Source of the DNA: Thozetella sp. PMI_491 | Lineage: Eukaryota > Ascomycota > Sordariomycetes > Chaetosphaeriales > Chaetosphaeriaceae | DNA length: 64,000 bases | Assembly (NCBI GenBank): GCA_021432635.1 | Contig: MU270025.1 | Location: 1,225,106 to 1,289,105 of the forward strand | Direction of reading: 5' to 3' | In this document: piece after piece, positions 11,006 to 22,899 of the stretch | Layout of the letters: each line of letters opens with the position of its first letter | Numbering within the stretch: position 1 is the first letter of the stretch | The notes under the pieces: model-generated | Told to the model about the DNA's origin: nothing | What the model saw: only the letters and a program-made list of their open reading frames with translations | Databases searched by the model: none | Position numbers and translations under genes: made by a program

Positions 11006-11863
11006 ATTGTCCCGTGGTTGGAGAACACCTTTAAGCTTGTAATTGAGACGTGACAATGAAGTCTATGCTAAGCCAGGGTTGTTTCGATCTTGTCGTAGCG
11101 TGGGAGGATGCGCCGTCAATGTTTGTTGAAGGATCAAGCAGAGCTGGATATCATTGTTTTCTGTCGGGATTGCTTGAAAGTTCGGGGCTCTCGGGCTCTT
11201 AAATACTACGAGGGACCACTATTGCGTCTACATTCGGTACGTAGATACCATCACCTTCTCGGCTTTGCTTATTTCTTTGATCTGTTAGAACCATCGAAAT
11301 GGAATAGTTACCGTTGTATCATTGTTCTGTACGGAATCCGGGGTTATGCCGCAAGTAGACCATAATCTGGCGGCCAATCAGATATTAGTGACCCTATTCG
11401 GTTAGCTTCCTCCGTCTCTTGGCTGTCGGCACCGCAGGCGTATCCCCTCAGCTGCGTAAGCAAACCCCAGCCTACTCCCTCAGAAGTGGTTTACAAAGTG
11501 TCGAATTGCCTTGCCCCTGCAACTGTCGAGAGTGGTACGGCTCAACCAATTTGCACTATTGTCCACAGCCACCGATTTTTGCGATTATCTACCATTTGTA
11601 TCTCCTCATCGGCATTATAGCAATCCTTGCAACGGTCTTCCATACTAGCTAATAGCTCTCGAAGTCTCGATTCCTCAATTGATTCCCAGGCTTCCCATTC
11701 GTATTCACAAAGACTATCATACAAAAGGATTCTGCCCCTTCAAAAGTATTATTCGACGTATGGGCCCCTTGTCACCTCGTGACCGCATGGTAAGCAGGAT
11801 GCCACTGATGCACCGGTAGTCTTTCCGGAAATCATTACCGACCCGGTTTGGGGGCATGCGGGC
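11006..11863. other. Divergent promoter region, SDR and transcription factor
   Basis: Shared upstream DNA of the minus-strand SDR and the plus-strand regulator. A TATTTAAG-like word on the minus strand near 11195 is the only core-promoter-like element I noticed. No gene seen. Confidence 0.4.
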
Positions 11864-13409
11864 ATGAAGCTGCAATTCATCAGCCAGGGGTCGCCAGGGA
11901 TCAGCAAGTCGGAGCGGCGGAAGATTCGATCTCATGTGATGAAAGGCAAGAATGCAGGCAGACCCCGCCCGTCGACCAGGAAGCAGACAGGTCCTGTCCA
12001 CATCAGACGCACTCTCGCCTGTCGAGGCGTACCTGGAACAGGATACACAAGACCTCAATCACTTCTCTGGAGCGATCTGTCTCTTACGTCATTCCCTCAA
12101 CAGCTGGATCCCGAATCCACCAAGCTGATGCATCGATGTACGTGGTTTCTAGACCTGCTCTTGCATTCTCCTTTCTTGTTATGTCTTACATAAAACTCTT
12201 AGGGTTCTTCGACATTAGCGACGCGCTGTTTCCTCCTAGATTCTGCTCTAAATTCGACATATTGAAATCGATTTGGGTGGATTGCATCCTATCAGATGCA
12301 GCATGTTGGTAAACCAAGCCCCTTTATTTGGCCTTGTTAACACTCGGCTAGATTTCCACTCGACCTTGGCGATATCGGCGTCTTATGTCGACTACTTTGA
12401 ACGCAAGCCCAGGATGTCCATGGTGTCTTTGTATCATATTTCACAGGCATATTCCCTTGTCAACCGAAAGCTATCCGGCCCGGAACCCATCGCAGACGAT
12501 GCCATAGCAGCTGTGGTTTCTCTCATCATTTACCAGCAGATCCACAGTCAGTACTCGATCGGGCTGATTCACCTCAATGGGCTCTATCGAATGGTCGAAT
12601 TACGTGGGGGAATTGGCAAACTAGTACAAGAGAACCGAGGATTGGCGCTGAAGCCTTTACGGTATGCACAGGTGCTGCCACACCATCCTTAAATACTAAC
12701 TCCGACCACTGCTAGACTCGATCTGGAGCTAACACTACGGACTGGACTACCGAGCATGTTCCACAGCGGTTTAATATTCACGAACACTTTCTCAACTGAC
12801 TGTACAGTTGATAGGGGACGGTCCCGTATCTTTGCTTCCAAGACTTCAGCTGCCATGCTTGAAACGATCAACTTTGCCAAACTTTTGAACAGTCTGGGAG
12901 AAGACGAGAAGTCGAAGCTTGATGCGCTAGAATATACACAAACGTTGTTATCGCTCCTCTACCGCCTCATAGATTTCTCTCAGTACACTACATGGATGCA
13001 TCATGAAGGCGATCGATATGACAATCTAACGTACCTCGCGTTGTTAGCCTTCATGACTAGCTTGCTCCCGGAGTATGGCCAAGACTGCACCACTTATCCC
13101 CTCCTTTCCAACCGACTGGACGGCGCCATTGATGACTTCCATGCCATGAACGCAGATCTCCAGCGCCTAGAACTATCGCTGCTATTGTGGGCGCTGTTTG
13201 TCAGCGGCGTCTCAGCTCCAGCAGGAAAGGATCGCCCGTGGTTATCACGGTTGATTTTCGAAACTTGCAAACGACTGGGAATTTACGACTGGTCGGCCGT
13301 TCGCGATCGATTGTGCCAATATCCTTGGATTTACACCTTGCACGACTATCCAGGTCAATGCATGTGGGAGCAGGCCCAGACTGAGAACGGTCTATTCGAT
13401 CTTACATAG
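11864..13409 (+). CDS. Fungal-specific transcription factor without Zn2Cys6 cluster
   Basis: Four-exon model 11864-12137, 12203-12304, 12352-12661, 12716-13409; 459 aa. The N-terminus carries the basic signature IRSHVMKGKNAGRPR (about residues 22-36), seen in fungal regulators that lack a zinc cluster but keep the 'fungal-specific transcription factor' region (PF11951 type). The body has the expected helical blocks: FDILKSIWVDCILSDAA, YFHSTLAISASY, LYHISQAYSLVNRKLS and GLYRMVELRGG. Intron 2 uses an unusual GTTGGT donor and is only 47 nt, chosen because it restores SDAAYFHSTLA, which matches the family. How it acts without a DNA-binding cluster is not known for the family. Target genes are unknown; the nearest neighbours are the SDR (divergent) and GH63 (convergent). 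Confidence 0.8.
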
Positions 13410-13673
13410 GAGGAAGGAGCAGCGTCTCCTAAATCGAGTGTGTCAAAATTATGAAGCAGTCCAACCTTTCTTTCCGAGAGAACATTTTGGCGATGACAGC
13501 ACTTGACTTCCGAGGATTGTTTTACTTTCATAATATTTAGCCCATACGAATGGTACAGATCATAGGCGGCTGTCCATCCCTGCGCGTGCACCATCTATTT
13601 CCTATCACGGGTATCAGTTCCAAGATCTCGATAAACTCTTCCCTTGGTCCATCCCATCTACATGTAACCCAGG

Positions 13674-16492
13674 TCACCGAGGCGCAGGCCCAAGCTCATC
13701 TAGGTCTATGATCTGCTCATATCTCCCGCCTCTACCGCTACGTTGGTTCCGCATGTACCAGCTCCTCGCCAGCTGCAGTGCCAGACCCATTAAGCGCCGC
13801 CTAAACATAATCCCAACAATGACGATTACAGCCAGCATGGCAACTGCTGAAGTGGATATCGAGGAAGGTGGGACAGTAGTTGGAGTTTTGGGGTATTCCT
13901 GGTCGTCACCCGCAAACCCCCGGAGGTCGAGACCCAGGAGGAGGATCACACAGGCAGTCCACCCTGTGAAGGCTCTACTATGACTCCCCTCGCCAGTTTT
14001 GTCTGAGTACTGCTCCCAGACGAAGCCTGTCTTCTCCCAGCTGTCGTAGACCGTGTTTAGCAGGCGCTCTCGAAGCTGTGCTGCCAACATCAGCGCTCGT
14101 GTCTGCGTTGATGTCGCCTTTGCTCCCCTGTCTCGCCCTTCCAAGCCAATGTCGCGTAAGCGCAGCACTGCCAACACGTTTAGATTCACCCACACGGCGC
14201 CACGCCAATAATTTTCATCCTTCCCGTAATTTTCATCAAGAGCGCTTAGGCTCCGGAGTCCATGTGGTGACCATAACTTTGTAGGGTCCGAGAGCAGGTC
14301 CAAAACTGCCGGTAGATGTGCGTGCTTAGCGTCCATAAGCCCAAGGAGCAAAGGGAATAGGGACATGTATCCCTGATGACAGATCCACTTGTACGCTGGG
14401 ATCGCATTATCCGTAGCTGACTCGACCGTTGAGTCGCAGTATGCCTGTTCGTCTGGATCCCAGTGGAGCAAGTCAATGTTCTTCTTAACTGCCGCTAGGT
14501 GTGCCCCGTACATCGCTGCATCGGTATGTTCACCAAGATATTCTGCTACTTGCTGGAGGGCATGGGCCGAGGCTCCGACCCACGACAGTGCATCGACGTG
14601 GAGTTCGGCAGAATGAGGCGGGTTAGCGCGTGGATAGTCGTCCAATCCACTTGTCAATGTGTGCATGGGCGTCCGGCCGCGCCAGCGGTAACCCTCCCCT
14701 TTGACCGCCGCCTTTGGGCGCATGTATTGTTCGAAGTCTCCGGCTTGTGTCCGACGGAACCACCGGTAGTGGCGGGCTAACAGTGGATATAGCTCTTTCA
14801 GCATAGTATTGGCGTCGTTTTGGGAAGAATGATACTGAGAGGGGTGTCCAGCATAGGAAGCTGCTTTACTGAGTTTCCCAATCAAGATAGGAAACAACAG
14901 GGACAAGGTCGGAGGGTTCGCATAATGAGGATACTGGACCTGGAATTGGCCCGGCACCTTGTTGCGGGCCTCGGGCCCAAGGATCTGCTCACGAGCAATC
15001 CAGCCATCATCGTCCATCTGGCCCAGCCAGCTCTGAAGTACCGAGACGGCCAGATCCAAATCCCATTCAAGGACCGGGAGAAGGTGAAAACCCTCGTCCC
15101 AGAGAAATCCGCGGGGGAAGAACGGGCGCGAGGGCGTAAAGGACAGAAGAGAGGACGGTTCCGTTGTAGTGATGGACGCTTGTTCCATAACAGCCTTGAC
15201 CTTCTCCCAGAAATGCGGTTCTGTCTCATTATACTCTGGTGCGTGCGTCAAGTCGACTTTACTGTCTCCGTGGAAGAAGCCTAGCCCCCCTAAGAGATTT
15301 GATAGCAAGGCTTGAGCGAAGGCCGCGTACTTCTCGTCTTGGAAGGGGGGGGTTCTGGGGAAAGCTTTATCAACCCGCTCTTGGAAAGCCGAACTGAAGG
15401 TATTGAGATCCGTTTCAAAAGGGGTTTCTAGACGGGAATCATGGTCAAAAGATGATTCAAAGGCTCGTTTAGAAGAAATTGAATCTCACCATCCGATGAA
15501 TCCGCATTGGATCCGCGATACGCAAAGACGGTCGTAAATGGGCCTTGAAAGGTCGTCTGAATGAAATGCATGTTCCCGGTGCTGGACTCGGCTTCTTCCC
15601 TTGCATTATTGTCTTGTCGCCTCATGGCCGAGTTTTCTTGCTCTGCAAACACGGCTGCATTTCAAATGCAAGATCAGCGCTTGCACCCAGAAACGTAGTC
15701 ATACCCGTGGATTCAAACCTTTGGCCTGCCATATCATATCTTCTGGGATGGATAAGCTCTTGATCTTGGTGCCGTCGGCAGCAACGCTGCCCGTGCCTCT
15801 TGTGACATTGAGGTGAAAAGAACCGAGTGCAGGGGTCTGGCCGTTACATCTCACTTCCAGATCTTGGTTGGTATTCTCGCAGGTGAGGTTTCTTGAGCCG
15901 TCCTGGTCAACGCCCTCGATGGAGGCGTGGAAAATCACAACTGTCTTCGTGTCCGGGGGGGCACCCGGTCTGAGGGCCCCGGATACTCGGACAGCCCAGC
16001 TGTTACCGCTCTTAGCCTTGACGAAATCTGTGGTGATATCGATCTGAAGTTTGTTGTCGTGCAAGACCTGAGAGCCGCCCACGCGTGTGTCATACATGGA
16101 CCAGCCATAGCCTCCCATGCCATCATCTTGCTCGCACGTGTCCCGGAGAGCTAGCGTTGGTTGGATTTTGAGTAACCATAATAGACCAAGGCAGGTTTGG
16201 GCGCGTGGAAGGAGAGACAATGCGGATTGGGGGGGCGGGCGGCGAAGGATCGGAGGATCAGGGATGAGGGGGGGAGGTTAACAAGCTTACTGTTAAGCAT
16301 AGTTTTCGGGTCGTTCCCACTTGCCCACATGAGCCCCATTAAGAACGAATTGGGAATCTGGGGTCTGACTCCAAAGTACAGATTGGGTCGGTATGGACCC
16401 CACGTCTGCCATGAGCTAGTTGTGGCACCTATAGCAGGTGGTAGGGCCCAGAGGGCAACTATCCAAGCTAGCGCGCGGCTCCCAGCCGCCAT
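13674..16492 (-). CDS. Mannosyl-oligosaccharide glucosidase (ER glucosidase I, GH63)
   Basis: Four exons on the minus strand: 16492-16291, 16150-15719, 15654-15490, 15427-13674; 850 aa, the usual length. It removes the outermost alpha-1,2-glucose from the N-glycan precursor in the ER lumen. A signal peptide or signal anchor spans about residues 1-22. N-terminal GH63 motifs: WGPYRPNLYFGVRPQ and LMGLMWASG, then CEQDDGMGGYGW. The catalytic (alpha/alpha)6 domain holds FFPRGFLWDEGFHLLP, WIAREQILG, RGRTPMHTLTSGLDDYPR and YWRGAVWVNLN. After the catalytic domain there is a Ser/Thr/Pro linker, a hydrophobic segment of about 20 residues and a basic tail (RRRLMG...), so the C-terminus appears membrane-anchored. 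Intron 2 uses a weak GTTTGA donor, picked to keep the frame. Housekeeping gene; it shares a 1-kb divergent promoter with the lectin-like gene. Confidence 0.93.
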
Positions 16493-17536
16493 GACGCGCC
16501 GGTGTAGCCGTGGCCACCAGTTGACGAAATCGGGGGGAGGCGAGGGGAAATGACGCGGGAGCTGAGGATGGAAAGCGAAACAACCAAAGGGCGCACTGGC
16601 GAGTCTGGAGGAGCTGAGGAGCTGCTGCCAACTTTGGGACGGCAGAACACGGAGGTCCGCCTGATCCGCGGCTTTATTTTGACCTTGGTCCGTGCCTCTC
16701 CGCAGGAACGACACACCACAAGCGAGCGGTCTGGGCCAAGCACACTTTGCAAGAAACTCGTCTAGCCGCCTAGTTCGCTGCTCAAGAGGGAAAGGATTCC
16801 CAGAAAGCTGAAATACAGTAATCACAGGAGATAACTAAAGCGAGCCAGATGGCTGCCCTGCACGGCGCCGGTGCAGGGTGCATTTTGCTGATGCCTGTCG
16901 ATCATGGTTTTGGGCTTGCCGTCCCGCCCGATTGGGCGGCCCTGCTGATGTGCGACCAGCGTGGACCAGACACAGACCACCTGCTGACGGCGCAGCCGCT
17001 CTTGGGGGGCGCTGGATGATCCCATTTGTTTTGGGTCGGCAGGCAGAACGGGCCGCGTTGTTGTGCCGTTGCCAATTACCACACACCCTGCCACTACGCC
17101 ACCACCGCAGATTCCCCCCGTTTAGAGCGGCGTCTTGGCACTGGGCGCCGTCTCCCCTGATTCGCCATCACGGGTGGGCTGTATACTCGACGGGGGTAGG
17201 CGAGCCGGGGGGTGCTGCGTATGTATTGACACTCCACACTGCACAATGGTCAGCATTTTCCTTCCCGGGCGGCGGTCCTGCAGAATAAGTTACCCTGCAG
17301 CTCAGAGACAATGCTAGGTGCGAGCGGGAGCACACTTTTTTTTAGGTGGAGTGGTGTAAAGAGCGAAGCACCTGCGCCTCCTTGGCAGTTGCTCGGTTTC
17401 TCCCCGAACTGTTTTGTCCACACCGCGCTTGATGACCAAATCCTCGGAAGTGGGCACTTTTGGGTGACCACTTAGCTTTCTGGTGGAGCCGTATGCGAGT
17501 CCCTTCTAGCTGCACTTTTCTGCTCCTGACGGAAAG
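16493..17536. other. Divergent promoter region, GH63 and lectin-like gene
   Basis: About 1 kb, notably GC-rich compared with other gaps, serving as upstream DNA for both genes. Open frames here on either strand look like compositional shadows. No core element could be picked with confidence. Confidence 0.45.
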
Positions 17537-19267
17537 ATGGCGACGCCTAAGCAGGAGCCACCGACACAAGCACCACATCCTGACTACAGCGACCTAGAGG
17601 TGGTGCCGAATACGCACCCGCATATCGGCGAGTATGCACAGGGGCTGGAGACCAACTGGGCAGAGCACGATGCAAACGCGCTCCCTATACTACGCCCACC
17701 CTCCAACGATGGGAAGATTCTCAGTCCGGTGTACGATGGCGAGGGCAAGATCGTGAGCCCGACCGACGCGTTTGGGCAACCCGAAGTCCTGAGAGACGAT
17801 CACCAAGATCCCCCTCCCACGCCACCCACAATATGCGGGCTTCGCCGAAAAACTTTCTGGATCCTAGCCGGCGTGGCCGCCGTCATTGTCGTCGCTGCCG
17901 CCGTTGGGGGCGGAGTGGGCGGCTCTCTTGCAGCCAAGAGCAGAGACAACTCGTCCTCTCCCGCTGTGACCTCGCCCTACGTAAATCTGACCATTGCCTC
18001 TCTTCACTGGATTGATGGTGCCAATATCAGCCAATATCGCATCTACTACCAGCCACCCAACGCATCACAGGTCTTGGAGTCTACTTGGAGCTCCGACGCC
18101 AAGAATTGGTCGGTATCGTCCATCACTGACGCGGGGGCTGACATCAAACCGAACTCCCCACTTACCTCCACGGCTGGATATCCTCATACAAATACCAGTA
18201 ATGCATTGGTACGTCTTCAATGTTATTCATCCCAACGCACTCATCTACCGTTCTGTTCGACTCAATTCTTGGGTCAACCGAGCATTGCCGCTAACACACG
18301 TATCGGTATCTGTAGGTGAAAAACGTATACTATCTTCAGCATGTCGGGACTGTAGTCGAACGACAGTCTCCGTACAAGGATCAGGTCGGCATTTGGGGAA
18401 ACGACAACTTCAGTGGTCTCTACACGGCTTCCGGCCTCTCGTCGCTTTTCTCGTATTGGTACCAAAACTTCGACACTAAGCTGCAGATCCTCACTGTGCT
18501 CTTTCAAGAACTCGGCGCAAACTCACTTAGTGTAGCAAAATATGTTCAGAATAACACAGACGATGAGGCATGGCAAATATCTAGGCAGAGCATCTCTATC
18601 CAGGACGGCTCCTCCATCGCGGCCGCGCCGGTGGGGAGCCGGCGAGATCTGCGCCTGTACCTCGGCGGGACAGACGGCGCGCTGAAGCAATACCCCTACA
18701 ACATCGAGACCAACGTCCTCGGCGCTGCTACTAGTGAGTGCCGCATCCAATGCTTCTTGTTACACGAACCTCATCTTGGGTTTCAGTCCGGGCTACATCT
18801 AGCTTGCTGGAAATAGGGGCTGACATATTGAGTGCTCAGGCACAGCGTTCAACGTCACCCCCCACACGCCCATCTGCGTCACTACTGAGGACAACCGCAA
18901 CTACTTCACCGCAGCCACTCTCCCCGAGTGCGCACAGACCAACACTGGCGCTTTCATCACACACCTCATCCTATTCGCGTCTCCCGATCGCCAAAACCTG
19001 ACTTTGGTATCGTGGAACTGCTCAAGTGGTTTCGCGGACCAGTCGAAGCGCATCGCGAAGCTGTTGAAGCCTGACCGGACCTACCTCGGCCTAACATCCA
19101 CCTCAGCCAGCAACCTTACATTCGTCGACGACAGGGTCTATGTGCTGTATGACGAGGGCCACGGGCCGGCGGTCGAGGAGTGGCAGGTTCCTACAAGCGG
19201 AGGGGCCGATACGACGGGACAGAACGGGGAATGGAAGCTTCTCGGCGGAGTTCCTATTACGCAATAA
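17537..19267 (+). CDS. Type II membrane protein with fucose-lectin-like ectodomain
   Basis: Three exons 17537-18208, 18316-18733, 18840-19267; 505 aa. The first 100 residues are a Pro/Asp-rich cytoplasmic tail without a signal peptide. A transmembrane segment at about 103-130 (FWILAGVAAVIVVAAAVGG) follows the basic LRRK. The ectodomain, with many N-glycosylation sequons, has the repeated beta-strand pattern of the fungal fucose-specific lectin family (PF07938-like six-bladed propeller): SLHWIDGANISQYRIYYQ, QVGIWGNDNFSGLY, RRDLRLYLGGTDGALKQY. Such tail-TM-propeller proteins are widespread in Sordariomycetes and uncharacterised; a sugar-binding role at the cell surface or in the secretory pathway is inference. 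Divergent from GH63, an ER glycan-processing enzyme. The family assignment is moderately sure. Confidence 0.8.
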
Positions 19268-19779
19268 TGAAAAAGGACATCACTTTGGATGGTTAGTTCT
19301 AGATGCATATGGGGAGTGCGGTTCTCTAGGATACCAGTTTTGACGTTATGAATCTACAAGAGGCGCCGGCAGGATGATCAGGCGCAAGGTTGATTATTGC
19401 TGTTGTTTCTTTTTCCCACCAATTTGTGCTTCTTGGCCAGGGAACTTATCCTCGGTATTTGAGTTCCAGGTCATACCACATATATGTTTACTTGCATACA
19501 GTTAACTATACTGTAGCTCTATTATACGCTACCCTAGAATATTTACGTTGCCTATCTTTATATCGAAAAGTGGACGCTGAACTTCTTATGACTAGGTACC
19601 TATTTACCATTAGGCGGCCAGCCAGTTATCGCTAGCTTATTGATGGCCACTACAGCTTAACACATTACCCTGACTGTAACGGCTTCCGGCCATAGACAAA
19701 GACACTGTAATCGCGTGAATAGTGATTCAAAAGGAAAAGTAAAAGAAAAGTAGAGGGGAGATAGGGGTTAGATTCGGAC
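19268..19779. other. Intergenic between two convergent genes
   Basis: AT-rich 3' flank rich in TATA and GTATA words; probably carries both polyadenylation regions. No gene seen. Confidence 0.45.
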
Positions 19780-21347
19780 TTACATATTCATATATGTATG
19801 AACAGAAGGAGATGTCAACTCTTTCCGAACATCGTCTAAAAATAGCTTGATTTCCTCGGCGGACCACCCAAGCGCAGTAATAACCTTGAAACTGATACCA
19901 TGCAGTCCGTCCAGGATGACCTGCTGCATGAACCGGCCCAGTGTCTGGTAATACTTGCCCTCGGCCCAGGGGCCCATAGGCCAATAAAAGCGTCGCTCCA
20001 CAACTTCCTCAAAGCCTGCCTCTTCTAAGTACCGCTTGTAGTGTTGAGCATGAGTCCAGGGCCTTCCGGACTTCGTACTTCCCTCCAAGCATAGCTGATT
20101 CCATTTGTATATAGCTGTATCTTTTGGTTCAGCGTTGTCTGCATATCCCCAGGGGAAGTAGAAGTCTTGCAGTTCGAGCCAACCACCAGGTTCGAGGGTG
20201 TCATAAGCAGATCGGACCACCTGTAAGGGATTCTTGAAACATGAGATCATCGCGCGGCCGTGGATGTAGTCAAATTTGGTTCCAAACAGCCATTCATCCT
20301 CGGCGTCATGGATTTTAAACCCACAGTTTGGTGGGATACTTTTGCTGTGTCAGCTACGGATTGCCAATAGCCACGGGGTAGCTTACTATCGAGGCTGAAT
20401 AGGACTAAGATCGGTTCCGAGTACAAGAGATCCCGGATGAGTCTGAGCTTTGGTATCCGTGAGCATGTCACTATGGAATAGCAGTAGGGAGTGCAGACCG
20501 AATTCTATTGCCCAGATACCCGTTCCTGAATATAAATAAGCGATATAATATAATGAGCTTGAAGGATTACTGGGCGTACCAGTGGCAATGTCTAAAACAT
20601 TACGAACGCTGTCCCCAATAGGTGCTAAGGACAGGTTTCCCTGACTAGTTAGGAGAAACAACGCGTGCTGGAGATCTAGAGAGTATTAGCCTTAAAGCAC
20701 AGTATCTTTGCGCTGTGTGCCCGACGAACCTAGTCTCTCTTGTTCTATCTTATCTCTCACGTCTGATTAGTAGCTGATGGCGCAGCTCTGCATTACTTAT
20801 ACGAACCTGGTCGTTGGGGAGAGGGTATTCTGACGAGGGTGGTTAGCAAGAAACTTGGATAATTACGGAAGAACGGAACTCACTCCCTTCTTTGTATCGA
20901 TGGTATGTGCGACCGTGTTCCTCAACAAAGTCGGAGGCACCAGACTGTGCAGAGATGATCGAAGATCTAGGACAAAGGATTAGCGTGCGAAGGCCGGACA
21001 TGTATAACTCTAAACAGGCAATCACCTAAAACTGGCGACAGTCGAATCTCCGTCATTCTAATCGGTTGTCTCTCGTTAATTGGCAACTCAAGTAGCAGAT
21101 GGCAGTGCTGCCAGGCCTTATTGACGGGAACTCCTACTGAGAGAGTCTCTCCATGCGCAACGGAGGGCATAAGAGGACTGCTTCCTTCACCCCAAGACAC
21201 GAGCGGCAGGACATCCCTTGTAACTGCATACTCGCTGGTCACTGCCTGCTCTTGTTGCTGGTCGTTGGCTGTGGTCGGCTGATCTGTGCCCGGTGCGACA
21301 TGGCCATGGTCCTCTGGGCCACTAAGAACCAAGTCTTCGGCAGTCAT
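19780..21347 (-). CDS. LaeA-like SAM-dependent methyltransferase
   Basis: Nine-exon model on the minus strand: 21347-21138, 21057-21026, 20966-20884, 20829-20807, 20748-20730, 20675-20580, 20525-20499, 20447-20387, 20338-19780; 369 aa. Every junction is GT-AG, keeps phase, and rebuilds family consensus: HGRTYHRYKEG-KYPLPND across one, RLDLQHALFLL across another, VLDIATGTGIWAIEF (SAM motif I, residues about 149-163), GTDLSPIQP, VPPNC-like IPPNC, FDYIHGRAM and LEPGGWLELQD. Four exons are under 35 nt (19, 23, 27 and 32). The family (TAM-type methyltransferases related to the secondary-metabolism regulator LaeA) has many paralogues, some regulatory and some biosynthetic; which applies here is unknown. 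No stops or frame breaks in this model. The large number of tiny exons is unusual but common in this family. Confidence 0.88.
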
Positions 21348-22899
21348 ACTCGTTCCAAACTATCAAATAGTGGTTAACTATAAAGTAAAATAAAAAGAAA
21401 CCTGCTACAGATATGATTAGGTTGCAAACTTAGAAGGGGGGTTAAAATGTCGCATAGGAGCCACAATTACTCACGAGAACTATGCCACGCACAGAACTTG
21501 AGCACTACGTTATCTCTACCAGCTGGGGAACCAGCGGGGTTCACCTCTTCGCCTATTGGTGGAATGCGACACCCTGCCAGTGTGGCGTGAGGGGGTCTAC
21601 GCGACAATCGTTCCGGTCGATGTGGAGTCGAACACCATGTTTCGAGCATCGATCACGCCGCCCATACATGGCACAGTTGTCTAGGCTGGTCAACTGTACA
21701 GAGACGAAACTACCATTCCCCGAATTTATGCACAGGGACACCATCGAGCTCCGTGATAGCCTCGCCGTCCGGAATGCAGAAAGCGTGGGTTTTTAGTTGA
21801 GCCTTTGGACAGACGCATTCATTTGAGCGGGTCGCCAATGTTGTGGTTAGGGGAAGTGTGGCCGCGCCCCTGGTATCCAGCTCCAGCAGCTTCGCCAATT
21901 CAAGCTGAACATATACGGCGCCTTTGCTAAACTGATGGGCGAGGGCAGCGATGCTATGCCAGGGCAGCGGTACGGCCTAAGACGTGGAGGCATTGGCCAC
22001 GGTCGAGGCGCGGGACCACGATTGCCACAGTATGGGCCTGCTACTCGAGTTGCTGCCGGTGGCCCACCATCATCGGCTCGCCGATACCCGAGAGCCGATA
22101 CTAGCTTAGCGAGGGCAAGACTAGGGTGCCGTATTCGATGATGAGAGTATGATAGTTGCGAATCCACTCCCCGAGAGCCCCTACAGATAGTCAGCGTATG
22201 CGACCTCATTCATGAGTTCAAAAGATGGCACAGCGGGCCGACTTTGTACTTATTTCTATCCTCGATCTCAGACTCTTCCGAGTCGCTCACGAACGGTACC
22301 GTGGCGCTAAGGTGGTATGGTTCAGCGCTGGATGTTCAAACATCCCATGATGGAAACCCCCGCATTGATGAAAGCTACGTAGCTTATACCTTGCGCACAA
22401 TCAAGACGCCGATAGATGGTAGGTTGAAGACCAAGACACCGAAGGAACTCGGGGGGCGCATATCCGGTATCAAAAGTACCATGTCCTTCTTGAGATGCGC
22501 CGCACTGCCAATGCATAATAAGCTCGCCTTTCCCAATACAGGTTAAGCAAAGAACTAGATGTTTGGACTTTATACGAACAAGAAGAGTTTCCCAAACTAG
22601 GACAGAAGATTCATGCTGAATTATGAATCCCGTCTGTGATAGGGCAACGTCAGGGTCTGCCGGATATTGTCCTGCCAGATATGGATTTGTGGCTGCCTCG
22701 AGAAGTACGCGATGTAGTAGACCGTATCCGACGAGTGGGACATCGGCATCGATACGGGCGGATCGTCGGCTAACTATGCACAGCAACATTATATCTATAC
22801 TTTATCCCTTGATCAGAATGTATTGTCTACTCTTGCGCTTTTGTCCGACCGCCTACAATCTAAGTAACCTGACTGCTCGTCGGGTCCATCGTCATCATC
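21348..22899. other. Divergent region between methyltransferase and P450, no recognised gene
   Basis: 1.55 kb upstream of both genes. Several open frames occur (plus 21482-21796 and 22244-22546; minus 22322-22789), but none shows a motif I know. The stretch 22240-22800 has somewhat coding-like composition and might be a worn-out gene; I cannot name a family. Confidence 0.4.

Noticed and set aside
22244-22789. Possible worn-out gene upstream of the P450
   Set aside because: Open frames on both strands, but no motif of any family I know; not enough to call a pseudogene.
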